A program made the position numbers and the translations under genes. Positions 16,512 through 24,864 of a stretch of DNA of 64,000 bases are shown piece by piece. The first letter of the stretch is position 1, and every line of letters begins with the position of its first letter. The stretch is from assembly GCF_017812015.1 (NCBI RefSeq), contig NZ_JADQTN010000001.1, forward strand, positions 1,032,501 to 1,096,500, given 5' to 3'. Source of the stretch: Pontixanthobacter sp. CEM42 (GTDB lineage Bacteria > Pseudomonadota > Alphaproteobacteria > Sphingomonadales > Sphingomonadaceae). The notes beneath the pieces are model-generated. The model was not told the DNA's origin, searched no databases, and was given only the letters and a program-made list of their open reading frames with translations.

Positions 16512-19346
16512 TTGAGCGACGATAACGAAACTCACGAACCGCCTGCCCCATCAGAGAATTTTGGGCGCATCGACATTGTCGATGAAATGAAGACGAGTTA
16601 TCTCGATTACGCGATGAGCGTGATCGTGAGCCGCGCTCTTCCCGACGTGCGTGACGGACTGAAACCGGTCCACCGCCGGATTTTGTTCGCCAGTCAGGAA
16701 GGCGGCTTCGTTGCAGGTCGCCCTTACCGGAAATCAGCCAAAATCGTCGGTGACGTGATGGGTAACTATCACCCGCATGGTGATAGCGCGATTTACGATG
16801 CGCTAGCCCGGATGACGCAGGATTGGTCGCTGCGTGTACCGCTGATTGACGGTCAAGGTAACTTTGGTTCGATGGACCCCGATCCACCGGCCTCGATGCG
16901 GTATACCGAGGCACGCTTGGCCAAGGTAGCCAATGCGTTGCTGGACGATCTCGACAAGGACACGGTCGATTTCACTGAAAACTACGATGGCTCGCGTCAG
17001 GAGCCGCAAGTGCTCCCTGCTCGCTTCCCTAACCTGCTGGTCAATGGTGCCGGCGGTATCGCGGTCGGCATGGCGACGAATATCCCGCCGCACAATTTGG
17101 GTGAAGTCATCGACGGCTGTCTTGCGTTTATCGACAACCCCGCGATTACATCAGAAGAACTGGTCGAGATTATTCCCGGCCCGGATTTCCCGACTGCTCC
17201 GCTCATTCTCGGTCAATCGGGCGCACGTTCTGCTTACACAACAGGGCGCGGATCAATCCTGCAGCGTTGCCGCCATGAGATTGAAACCAAACGCGGTGAC
17301 CGTGAATCAATCGTTCTGACATCGATTCCGTATCAAGTCGGCAAAAGCGGTCTCGTCGAAAAGCTCGCAGAAGCGGCAAAAGACAAACGCATCGAAGGCA
17401 TTTCGGATATCCGTGACGAATCAAGCCGTTTAGGCGTACGTGTCGTTATCGACCTGAAGCGCGATGCAACGGCTGATGTCGTACTCAATCAAATCTGGCG
17501 TCATACGCCCGCACAGTCGGGTTTCCCCGCCAATATGCTCGCCATTCGCGGCGGCCGTCCAGAAGTGCTGATGCTGCGCGAGTTCATTCAGGCGTTCATC
17601 CAGTTCCGCGAAGAAGTCATTACACGCCGGACCAAGTTTGAACTGAACAAAGCACGTGACCGCGCGCATATCTTGCTCGGTCTCGTTGTCGCGGTTTCCA
17701 ACCTTGATGAAGTCGTTGCGATGATCCGCGGCGCGCCGAACCCTGCGGAAGCGCGTGCGAAATTGCTCGCCAAAGAATGGCCGATTGGCGACATCGCGCA
17801 GTATATCAAGCTGGTTGAAGCGATTGAGCCCGATGCAAGCCAGGAAGGCGGCACGTACCGTCTCTCGGAACGTCAGGTTAAGGCAATTCTTGAACTGCGC
17901 CTGCACCGTCTGACCGCGCTAGGCCGTGACGAGATCGGCGATGAACTGAAAGAGCTGTCAATCGCTATCGAGGAATATCTTTCGATCCTGTCCGACCGCG
18001 TGAAGCTTTACGGCATCATGCGCGAAGAACTGACCGAAATCCGCGAGAATTACGCAACGCCGCGCGTCTCCGAGATTGCACCCGCCTGGGATGGTCTCGA
18101 CGACGAAGACCTGATCGAGCGCGAAGAAATGGTCGTGACGGTAACGCATGGCGGTTACATCAAACGGACTCCACTCGCGACTTTCCGTGCACAAAATCGG
18201 GGCGGTAAAGGCCGTGCCGGTATGGCGACGAAAGACGAAGATGCGATCGTCGAATTGTTCGTGACCAGCACGCACACGCCTGTGTTGTTCTTCACCAACA
18301 CCGGTCGCGTCTATCGCCTCAAAGTCTGGAAACTACCCGAAGGTGGCCCGCAGACCAAAGGTCGTCCGATGGTCAATCTGCTTCCTTTGGGTGATGACGA
18401 GCTTGTGACCAATGTTCTGCCTCTGCCCGAGGACGAGGACGAGTGGGATGCGCTCAACATCATCTTTGCGACAGAGCTTGGCATGGTGCGCCGGAACTCG
18501 ATGGATGCGTTCACCAACGTTCCATCTAACGGCAAATACGCGATGGGCTTTGTTGAAGGATCGGATGACCGCTTGATTGGCGTTCGCTTGCTGACCGAAG
18601 ATCAGGAAGTGTTCCTCGCCAGCGATACCGCCAAAGCAATCCGCTTTGCCGCGACGGATGCACGTGAGACAAAGAGCCGGACCGGCATCGGTGTTCAAGG
18701 CATGGGGCCAAAAGGCGACATTAAAGTCGTCTCGCTGGCTGTACTCAACACCACCGGCACGACTGCGGAGGAGCGTGAATCTTACCTTCGCGCGGCACCG
18801 TGGAAAACGAGTGACAATACCTCAGAACTCTCTGAAGAGCGCATGACTGAAATGGCAGAACGAGAGGAATTCGTTCTGACAATCTGCGCCAATGGTTACG
18901 GCAAAATCTCCTCAGCTTACGAATACCGCACCATCGGTCGCGGCGGTAAGGGCGTGGTCAATATCGGTTCGCCTGAAAGCGATCCGGATCGCAATGGCCC
19001 GGTTGTCGCCAGCTTCCCGGTTACGCATGGTGACCAGATCATGCTGGTAACCGATCAGGCTAAACTGATCCGTCTGTCGATTGAATTCCGCCATCTGTTG
19101 GAGAATGGATACGAAGATAATCTCGGCCTGCCGATTATTGGACGTAGTTCCTCAGGCGTTCGTTTGTTCAGCGTAGCGGATAAAGAACAAGTGGTTGGTG
19201 TCGCGTTGATTGACGAAGATGAAGCGCCCGAGAACGAGGCTGAAGAAGCTGTCGCGGAAGAGATCGCTGATGGTGGATCTTCTGCAGGTGATGACAATGC
19301 ACCGTCGCCAGCGAGTGATGATACCGACGAAGGCACCGAAGAATAG
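16512..19346 (+). CDS. gyrA: DNA gyrase subunit A
   Basis: The 944-residue protein has the complete GyrA layout. The breakage-reunion domain contains [20 protein letters not shown] and the quinolone-determining region [17 protein letters not shown], with Ser and Asp at the classical positions, so no resistance substitution is apparent. The catalytic Tyr is in [13 protein letters not shown]. The C-terminal pinwheel domain starts with a GyrA-box [13 protein letters not shown]. The C-terminal 50 residues are a very acidic Glu/Asp tail. The start is a TTG; an ATG 25 codons later would delete the conserved DIVDEMK region. Two bases separate it from the dioxygenase gene. Confidence 0.96.
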   Translation: MSDDNETHEPPAPSENFGRIDIVDEMKTSYLDYAMSVIVSRALPDVRDGLKPVHRRILFASQEGGFVAGRPYRKSAKIVGDVMGNYHPHGDSAIYDALARMTQDWSLRVPLIDGQGNFGSMDPDPPASMRYTEARLAKVANALLDDLDKDTVDFTENYDGSRQEPQVLPARFPNLLVNGAGGIAVGMATNIPPHNLGEVIDGCLAFIDNPAITSEELVEIIPGPDFPTAPLILGQSGARSAYTTGRGSILQRCRHEIETKRGDRESIVLTSIPYQVGKSGLVEKLAEAAKDKRIEGISDIRDESSRLGVRVVIDLKRDATADVVLNQIWRHTPAQSGFPANMLAIRGGRPEVLMLREFIQAFIQFREEVITRRTKFELNKARDRAHILLGLVVAVSNLDEVVAMIRGAPNPAEARAKLLAKEWPIGDIAQYIKLVEAIEPDASQEGGTYRLSERQVKAILELRLHRLTALGRDEIGDELKELSIAIEEYLSILSDRVKLYGIMREELTEIRENYATPRVSEIAPAWDGLDDEDLIEREEMVVTVTHGGYIKRTPLATFRAQNRGGKGRAGMATKDEDAIVELFVTSTHTPVLFFTNTGRVYRLKVWKLPEGGPQTKGRPMVNLLPLGDDELVTNVLPLPEDEDEWDALNIIFATELGMVRRNSMDAFTNVPSNGKYAMGFVEGSDDRLIGVRLLTEDQEVFLASDTAKAIRFAATDARETKSRTGIGVQGMGPKGDIKVVSLAVLNTTGTTAEERESYLRAAPWKTSDNTSELSEERMTEMAEREEFVLTICANGYGKISSAYEYRTIGRGGKGVVNIGSPESDPDRNGPVVASFPVTHGDQIMLVTDQAKLIRLSIEFRHLLENGYEDNLGLPIIGRSSSGVRLFSVADKEQVVGVALIDEDEAPENEAEEAVAEEIADGGSSAGDDNAPSPASDDTDEGTEE

Positions 19347-19348
19347 CG

Positions 19349-20179
19349 ATGGAGATCGAGCGTCTCGGTCGGACATGCGGTGCACGCATCACCGGTATTG
19401 ATCTGACCGACGACCTCGACACAGCCACAATTGCGCAAATCCGTGCTTCATGGCTCAAACATCGCGTTCTCGCTTTCGCTGATCAGCGGATGGATGACGA
19501 TGCACTGGAACGGCTTACACTTGCCATGGGTGGCTTTGGCGAAGACCCGTTCTTCGATCCCATCGAAGGCCGCAAAAATGTCGCAGCAATCCTGCGCGAA
19601 GCTGACGAGCAATCGCCGCTCTTCGCTGAAAGTTGGCACAGCGATTGGAGCTTTCTAAGAAAACCGCCTTCGGGAACATGCCTGCTAGCCGTAGAAATAC
19701 CGCCAATTGGTGGCGACACTCTGTTCGCTGATCAAGCGGCCGCATTTGCCGCCCTTCCCAATGATCGCAAAGACTATCTGCGCAGCCTCACTGCGATCCA
19801 TTCAGCACAGCGCGGTTACGCGCCTGATGGATTGTATGGAGACAATGATAAAGGTCGGTCCATGGCCATTCGTCCGGGCAAGGATGCACTCGCAACCCAA
19901 ACACATCCACTCATCCGGCCTCATCCCGAAACTGGTGAGGAGGTCATTTTCTCCAGCCTTAGCTATGTCGTCGGAATCGAAGGCATGGAGGAAATAGAAG
20001 CGCTCACTTTGCTATCCGAGTTGCTTGAATGGCAAACGCGCGAAGAGTTTATCTACCGGCATCAATGGGAACCCAACATGCTGGTGATCTGGGACAATAG
20101 CAGCGTGCTTCACAGAGCTACAGGCGGCTATGACGGGCACCGGCGCGAGCTACATCGCACGACTATCGCTGCCGCCTAG
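19349..20179 (+). CDS. TauD/TfdA-family Fe(II)/2-oxoglutarate dioxygenase
   Basis: The 276-residue enzyme fits the TauD/TfdA family. It has LGRTCGARITGIDLTDDL near the N-terminus, the iron ligands His97 and Asp99 in SWHSDWSF, a Thr in SGTCLLAVEIPPIGGDTLFA, and a distal His in DNSSVLHRATGGYDGHRREL with the Arg that binds 2-oxoglutarate near the C-terminus. Family members hydroxylate taurine, sulphonates, aryloxyacids or other small acids; the substrate cannot be told from sequence. No sulphonate transporter lies nearby. It starts two bases after gyrA and is convergent with the YhhN gene. Confidence 0.88.
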   Translation: MEIERLGRTCGARITGIDLTDDLDTATIAQIRASWLKHRVLAFADQRMDDDALERLTLAMGGFGEDPFFDPIEGRKNVAAILREADEQSPLFAESWHSDWSFLRKPPSGTCLLAVEIPPIGGDTLFADQAAAFAALPNDRKDYLRSLTAIHSAQRGYAPDGLYGDNDKGRSMAIRPGKDALATQTHPLIRPHPETGEEVIFSSLSYVVGIEGMEEIEALTLLSELLEWQTREEFIYRHQWEPNMLVIWDNSSVLHRATGGYDGHRRELHRTTIAAA

Positions 20180-20187
20180 GCTACTGT

Positions 20188-20841
20188 CTACGTCGCTTGA
20201 GGCAACTCATGGCGGAGGGTTTGGATAACGCCGGTCGCAATCAGGAACTGTCCTGCATAATAGATCGGCCAGACGGCCATTGAGGCTGTCGCGCCATATG
20301 GACGGTCGCCAATACCGTAGAAGATCAACCAATCGGAGATTACGAACAAGACCGCACCCAGTCCAACCCGGTAGCGCGTAAACCTGCTCATCCAAGCGGT
20401 GGACGCCATTCCGCCAAGCGCCAATCCATACGACGCGATACTGATGTCTCTGGTCAGCAGCCAACATATCAGCGGTGTCAGGAATAAGAGCGCAACGGCC
20501 AGTCCTTTCTGACTTGGTGTCGAACTGTCACGCGGATTGGCGAGATAAAGCGATATTGCTGCGACGTGAGACAAGAAGAACGTCGCCCCGCCCCATTGCA
20601 GACTCAGCTCGATCAGCATGTCACCAAACGCAGACAGTACAAGCACGAGGGCAAGCAGTCTCGCCGTGGAACTATGATGTCGCAGCAGCGCGTAGACTGC
20701 CAAAAATGCAACACCGGCACCTTTCAGCAGTATCAACCATATCTCGCCGTATGGTCCGTCCATCACAAAGAAGTACGCAATTGCCGCCGCCAAACTAGCG
20801 AGCAGCCATGGTCGTCTTTCGGTTAGCGCGCGTTGCGGCAA
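20188..20841 (-). CDS. YhhN/TMEM86-family membrane protein (lysoplasmalogenase-like)
   Basis: The 217-residue integral membrane protein has about eight hydrophobic segments. It matches the YhhN family: LLKGAGVAFLAVYALLRH, LVLSAFGDMLIEL, a segment starting FFLSHVAAISLYL, and the conserved LGAVLFVISDWLIFYGIG followed by YYAGQFLIATGVIQTL. The paired Asp-bearing motifs (SAFGDM and VISDWLIF) are the expected active-site signature of the family, whose eukaryotic members hydrolyse the vinyl-ether bond of lysoplasmalogens. The bacterial substrate is uncertain. Its 3' end is nine bases from the convergent dioxygenase gene. Confidence 0.85.
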   Translation of the reverse strand: MPQRALTERRPWLLASLAAAIAYFFVMDGPYGEIWLILLKGAGVAFLAVYALLRHHSSTARLLALVLVLSAFGDMLIELSLQWGGATFFLSHVAAISLYLANPRDSSTPSQKGLAVALLFLTPLICWLLTRDISIASYGLALGGMASTAWMSRFTRYRVGLGAVLFVISDWLIFYGIGDRPYGATASMAVWPIYYAGQFLIATGVIQTLRHELPQAT

Positions 20842-20950
20842 AGCGGTATCCCCTGAATTCGCCTTTGCTCTAGGCCATTTTTGTCCAATCTTCCAACTAT
20901 TGTGATGGATAGAGTTTGCGAGCGCCCACGTTAGGCACTACCTGCGCCGC

Positions 20951-22318
20951 ATGACTCATGATGTGCAGATAATTGGTGGCGGGCTGGCGGGAAGCGAAGC
21001 GGCTTGGCAGTTGGCCCAACGTGGTTTCAAAGTTCGTCTGTCCGAGATGCGCGGCGGTGGAGAAATGACAGCCGCCCACCAGACGGACGGTTTGGCGGAG
21101 CTCGTATGCTCTAACAGTTTCCGATCCGATGACGATGAACGCAATGCTGTTGGCTTGCTTCACCACGAAATGCGGCGTCTGGATTCTATCGTGATGCGCG
21201 CGGGTGAAGTTGCCCGCGTACCGGCAGGATCAGCGATGGCGGTAGACCGTGATCTGTTCTCCGCCGAAGTTGAGAAAGCACTCCAAAACCATCCCAACGT
21301 GACCATAGTGCGCGAACGAGTCGATACCCTGCCGGAAGCAGGCCTGACTATCGTAGCAACCGGTCCGCTTACCGCGGCAAATCTGGCAGAAAGCATTGTC
21401 AGTGCAACCGGCCAGGACCGCTTGGCGTTCTTCGATGCTATTGCCCCCATCGTCCACCGCGATAGCATCGACATGGACATTTCCTGGATCCAGTCTCGCT
21501 GGGACAAGAAGACCGAAGCATCCAACGAAGACGGCGACTACATCAATTGCCCGATGACCAAAGAGCAGTATCTGGCGTTCCACCAGGGACTGTTGGATGG
21601 CGAGAAAACCGAATTCAAAGATTGGGAAAAGGACACGCCGTATTTTGATGGGTGTATGCCCATCGAAGTAATGGCATCACGCGGGATCGACACTTTGCGA
21701 TACGGTCCGATGAAGCCGGTCGGGCTGGATAATCCGCGTGATACAACACCCGAATTTCCACAAGGCCGCTGGCCCTATGCGGTCGTCCAATTGCGGCAAG
21801 ACAACAAACTCGGCACGCTTTGGAACATGGTTGGCTTCCAAACAAAGATGAAATACGGCGCTCAGACCGAGCTGTTCAAGACTATTCCGGGTTTGGAGAA
21901 TGCTGAATTTGCACGGCTCGGCGGGTTGCACCGGAACACTTTCATCAATTCACCGCTCGTGTTGGATCGCCAGCTGCGCTTGAAAGAAGCCGGTCACATC
22001 CGATTTGCCGGACAGATTACCGGCTGCGAAGGCTATGTCGAAAGCTCTGCCGTCGGATTGCTAACCGGCATGATGGCCGCCGCAGAGCTGGCCGGACAGG
22101 ATTGGCAATCGCCACCACCGACAACAGCAATGGGTGCGTTGCTGGCACATATCACAATTGGTGCAGAGGCTGACACTTATCAGCCAATGAACGTCAATTT
22201 CGGGCTCTTCCCGCCGCTCCACACGGTCAAGAAGAAGGAGCGGAAAGAGGCGTATACCTCGCGCGGCAAAGCGGCCTTCGGGAATTGGCTAAATGCGATG
22301 GAAAGCGTTCCCGCCTGA
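20951..22318 (+). CDS. trmFO: Folate-dependent tRNA uridine-54 methyltransferase TrmFO
   Basis: The 455-residue flavoprotein starts with a FAD-binding motif ([19 protein letters not shown]). The family catalytic Cys is in [12 protein letters not shown] and a second conserved Cys in [11 protein letters not shown]. Other TrmFO motifs are [70 protein letters not shown] and [14 protein letters not shown]. TrmFO uses methylenetetrahydrofolate to make ribothymidine 54 in tRNA. The 110-bp upstream gap is divergent from the YhhN gene. The 3' end forms part of a rho-independent terminator. Confidence 0.96.
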   Translation: MTHDVQIIGGGLAGSEAAWQLAQRGFKVRLSEMRGGGEMTAAHQTDGLAELVCSNSFRSDDDERNAVGLLHHEMRRLDSIVMRAGEVARVPAGSAMAVDRDLFSAEVEKALQNHPNVTIVRERVDTLPEAGLTIVATGPLTAANLAESIVSATGQDRLAFFDAIAPIVHRDSIDMDISWIQSRWDKKTEASNEDGDYINCPMTKEQYLAFHQGLLDGEKTEFKDWEKDTPYFDGCMPIEVMASRGIDTLRYGPMKPVGLDNPRDTTPEFPQGRWPYAVVQLRQDNKLGTLWNMVGFQTKMKYGAQTELFKTIPGLENAEFARLGGLHRNTFINSPLVLDRQLRLKEAGHIRFAGQITGCEGYVESSAVGLLTGMMAAAELAGQDWQSPPPTTAMGALLAHITIGAEADTYQPMNVNFGLFPPLHTVKKKERKEAYTSRGKAAFGNWLNAMESVPA

Positions 22319-22344
22319 CTTAGCAATTGCAGGCGGGCTTTTTC
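22310..22344 (+). terminator. Terminator overlapping the ends of trmFO and the EF-hand gene
   Basis: A perfect eight-base stem (CCCGCCTG at 22310-22317, CAGGCGGG at 22330-22337) is followed by CTTTTTC. The left arm contains the last trmFO codons and part of its stop. The right arm lies in the last codons of the convergent EF-hand gene. It works as a trmFO terminator on the plus strand. Confidence 0.8.
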
Positions 22345-22784
22345 TTGCGCTTCGGCCGTGTTGTAGCAAACTCCTCGGGACTGAGTTCTTTGTCACTGTT
22401 GCTATCCGCTTTCTCGAAACGGTTCGATGTCGCGACGGCCCACTCTTCAAAAGTCAGTAGATTATTGCCGTCTTTATCGAGCTTGCGGAATGCATCGGTC
22501 CGGGTGGACAGCATTTCGTTGCGCGTAATCGATTGGTCGCGATTGCGGTCATAGCGGTAAAAACGCCGCTGCTCGCGCGTCAATTCGGTTGCCTCTGGCG
22601 GTGTTGGCCCGCGCATATCACCGGCATCGGAAGCCGGAATCTCAGGTTCAGCTGAATCCGAAACCATCGGCAATGGTTCAGGGGGAGGCGCGCCCTCTTC
22701 AACTTGGGCCCTGCCCTGCCACCAGAACAGTCCGAGCCCCACCATCAATAAAGACAACAATCCGCCAAGTAATATCCGGTTCAT
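22320..22784 (-). CDS. Membrane-anchored EF-hand protein
   Basis: The 154-residue product has an N-terminal signal-anchor (RILLGGLLSLLMVGLGLFWW), a Pro/Glu-rich linker, and three EF-hand loops: YDRNRDQSITRNEM, LDKDGNNLLTFEEW and ADSNSDKELSPEEF. Acidic residues at loop positions 1, 3, 5 and 12 are kept in all three, so Ca2+ binding is likely. The C-terminus is Lys/Arg-rich and ends in two Cys (residues near 152 and 154). The role is unknown; calcium sensing or buffering at the outer face of the inner membrane is inferred from anchor and loops. One base separates it from the convergent trmFO stop. Confidence 0.8.
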   Translation of the reverse strand: MNRILLGGLLSLLMVGLGLFWWQGRAQVEEGAPPPEPLPMVSDSAEPEIPASDAGDMRGPTPPEATELTREQRRFYRYDRNRDQSITRNEMLSTRTDAFRKLDKDGNNLLTFEEWAVATSNRFEKADSNSDKELSPEEFATTRPKRKKKPACNC

Positions 22785-22813
22785 TTCACGCCTCTTTCAG
22801 AGCGCATACTATA

Positions 22814-23467
22814 TCACCGGCCAAATAAGCCAACCCGGGTAACCAGCAACAGGTCTTTGCGGTCGCGAATTAAGGGTCGTCCGTCATCTTGCAGAGCCCT
22901 GCCCCCCAATTTGCCCAAGATTGTGAGCGCACGGAGTTTGTACGGTACTGGCGTAATGACATTGGGCCGTTTACGCGCAGCCTCCACAACAAACTCCCGT
23001 TCCTCAGCAGAACTCATACGGGCGGCCAGATCAGCAAGAGCCCATGCCTCGCCAAGCGCCTGAGAGGCGTCGGCCGCCTCACCACAGGCCGTCAGCCGTG
23101 CCATCGCAGCAAAGCATTTCCCGCGCCCTTCGGCGAATTCCAATGCCGCACTGATAGGTAATGGCGGCTCGGCAAGTAACCCTTCCCACCCATTCACCAT
23201 TGCGATGAGTGCGGTTTCTTCGCCAAGCCAATGCTTGCTCAAACTATCGAGAACCGGATCTCCGTTTGGACGCTCCGGTGCAGGTTTGCCCAACTGATCT
23301 CGCCACCATGCAATGCGCATCTGCGTTAGCATCGGTTCCTTCGCTTGACTGACAAACTGAGCCAAACGGGTATCCAACTGCAGAAATGCGAGCAGGATTG
23401 GTTTAAGATCACCAACAGCGTGATAGGTTGCCAGCTTAGGTGCAGGAGATAGTTCGAAGTCTTTCAC
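22814..23467 (-). CDS. Squalene/phytoene synthase-like protein
   Basis: The protein resembles the trans-isoprenyl diphosphate synthase (head-to-head) family: LQLDTRLAQFVSQAKEPMLT and QMRIAWWRDQLG, then a helical core with LADLAARMSSAEE. The typical Asp-rich motifs DXXXD are not clearly conserved, so it may be a divergent or non-catalytic member. Family members condense two prenyl diphosphates to make carotenoid or hopanoid precursors. The start is uncertain: GTG 23467 gives 217 residues beginning near the family N-terminus, while a TTG at 23557, four bases after the upstream stop, would add 30 residues. The operon-like link to the pilin genes may be incidental. Confidence 0.7.
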   Translation of the reverse strand: MKDFELSPAPKLATYHAVGDLKPILLAFLQLDTRLAQFVSQAKEPMLTQMRIAWWRDQLGKPAPERPNGDPVLDSLSKHWLGEETALIAMVNGWEGLLAEPPLPISAALEFAEGRGKCFAAMARLTACGEAADASQALGEAWALADLAARMSSAEEREFVVEAARKRPNVITPVPYKLRALTILGKLGGRALQDDGRPLIRDRKDLLLVTRVGLFGR

Positions 23468-23560
23468 GCAGAACAGGCTGGTTGATTCGCGCGCGATGCA
23501 CAACCGAATTGTTGTCAAACTACCGGTTGATTGTGGAACGCTGTATTGAGACAGCAAGCC

Positions 23561-24256
23561 TCAAGCACAGTCGGAATCACCACTATTGGTGCCTGTAAGC
23601 CCCGGTCCCAGATTGCGATCGTCGCGGATCAAGAAAGCCGCCTCTTTACGCAGCGTCTTATCACCCGAACCGAACGGATTTTCGAACAACGCCGAATAGG
23701 TATATTCGATCTCAACATACATGACCGCTTGGCCATTTTGGGCCGTAATCTGCGTCGCGCCCGGTCCCATTCCGGCAATAACCGGACCATTTATACCGTT
23801 CTTGTCGGTATCGTTCCCATAGTCCGAATCGACGACCAGATCACCGCGGCATCGCTGCCAAGCAATGAATTGTTTGTCTTGAAAGGCGTTATATTCCAGG
23901 CTGGAAAGGATAACACGACCGTTCTCTTCAAGATCGATCTTTTCGCCATCGCGCAAAGCACCGGCCAGCACCGAATCAACATTGTCATAGGTAATTGTCG
24001 GGGTCACACCGCTGTTATCGGTTTGACCGAGACGTGAGGCGTTATCCGCCAATGACAGTGCGATTTGACTAATCGTCATGTTGACCGTTGCCATCCGAGC
24101 AATCTCTGTTCCGAACAGCCCCATTGTCAGCAATACTGGCAGAACAAGCGCGAACTCGACAATCGATATGCCGTCGCGATTGGCGAATAGCTCACGCATC
24201 GCGCGCAGTTTTGACCGCAGTTTCACTAAGCCGGTATTTGAAAGCGCGCTTGGCAT
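23561..24256 (-). CDS. TadE/TadG-type pseudopilin, third gene of the left cassette
   Basis: The 231-residue protein has the TadE-like N-terminus: a short cytoplasmic segment, then DGISIVEFALVLPVLLTMGL with the Glu five residues into the hydrophobic segment, as in type IV pilin-like prepilin peptidase substrates. The rest is extracytoplasmic with few Cys (RCRG and the C-terminal DC). It is clearly paralogous to the protein at 29479-30522: both have ADNASR(L/I)G, IAWQRC(R/K)G and GMGP. Its TGATG start overlaps the preceding TadE stop. TadE-family proteins are minor pseudopilins of the tight-adherence (Flp) pilus; no tad secretion genes are in the window. Confidence 0.85.
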   Translation of the reverse strand: MPSALSNTGLVKLRSKLRAMRELFANRDGISIVEFALVLPVLLTMGLFGTEIARMATVNMTISQIALSLADNASRLGQTDNSGVTPTITYDNVDSVLAGALRDGEKIDLEENGRVILSSLEYNAFQDKQFIAWQRCRGDLVVDSDYGNDTDKNGINGPVIAGMGPGATQITAQNGQAVMYVEIEYTYSALFENPFGSGDKTLRKEAAFLIRDDRNLGPGLTGTNSGDSDCA

Positions 24257-24864
24257 CAGTCACACACCCCGGCAGCCGCGCCATAGGTTGCTTGATCGGC
24301 AAAGGGCTGGTTCTTCTTCACCGCAGAGGCACTGAGCGTGCGGGCGTCACTTCCGCCCGGCAGAAACGGATTGGGAAACAGCGGTGGATAGGATACGTTT
24401 ACCGTATAAATAACAACGTCACCGGCGCCACCATTGCCTGACTGGCCGATATCAGCGTCCCATTCTCCATTACCGTTTTCGTCGGTGTAGATCTCGCCAT
24501 TATCGCAGGAGCCGCTGTCATTGGCATCGTTCCATGACTCCGGACGTTCCACATCCTCGAAGTCGAAGTAACTCACGCGGCTTGATGTGACCGTTGCGCC
24601 AACGGCAACCGCGCTGACTGCATCAGCCACTTCTGCATCGGCAAGCGTAGTATTGCCCGTTTCCAATGACGAGGAGCGCGCAGCATCTTGTGCGGCGCCT
24701 TTCAAAATCGCGTTTGCGTATGTCATTTGGCCGAGATCAAACAGGCCGAGCAGCAAAGTCATGAAAACGGTGATCATCAACCCGAATTCCATAACCGTTG
24801 TACCGGTTTCATCATCCGCGATAGCCCGCAAGATCGCTGTCTCAGGCTGATTGGTAGAGGTCAT
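24256..24864 (-). CDS. TadE-type pseudopilin with Ca-binding-like loop, second gene of the left cassette
   Basis: The 202-residue protein has the TadE domain: GTTVMEFGLMITVFMTLLLG then FDLGQMTYANAILKGAAQDAARSS, with the conserved Glu near the start of the hydrophobic stretch. The second half has an Asp/Asn/Gly-rich segment (CDNGEIYTDENGNGEWDADI, followed by a Gly-rich run and DVVIYTVNVSY) that looks like a calcium-binding loop. The protein at 28895-29482 has the same segment in the same place, so they are paralogues. The ATG overlaps the stop of the vWA gene (ATGA). It presumably assembles with the other pseudopilins in the envelope. Confidence 0.87.
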   Translation of the reverse strand: MTSTNQPETAILRAIADDETGTTVMEFGLMITVFMTLLLGLFDLGQMTYANAILKGAAQDAARSSSLETGNTTLADAEVADAVSAVAVGATVTSSRVSYFDFEDVERPESWNDANDSGSCDNGEIYTDENGNGEWDADIGQSGNGGAGDVVIYTVNVSYPPLFPNPFLPGGSDARTLSASAVKKNQPFADQATYGAAAGVCD

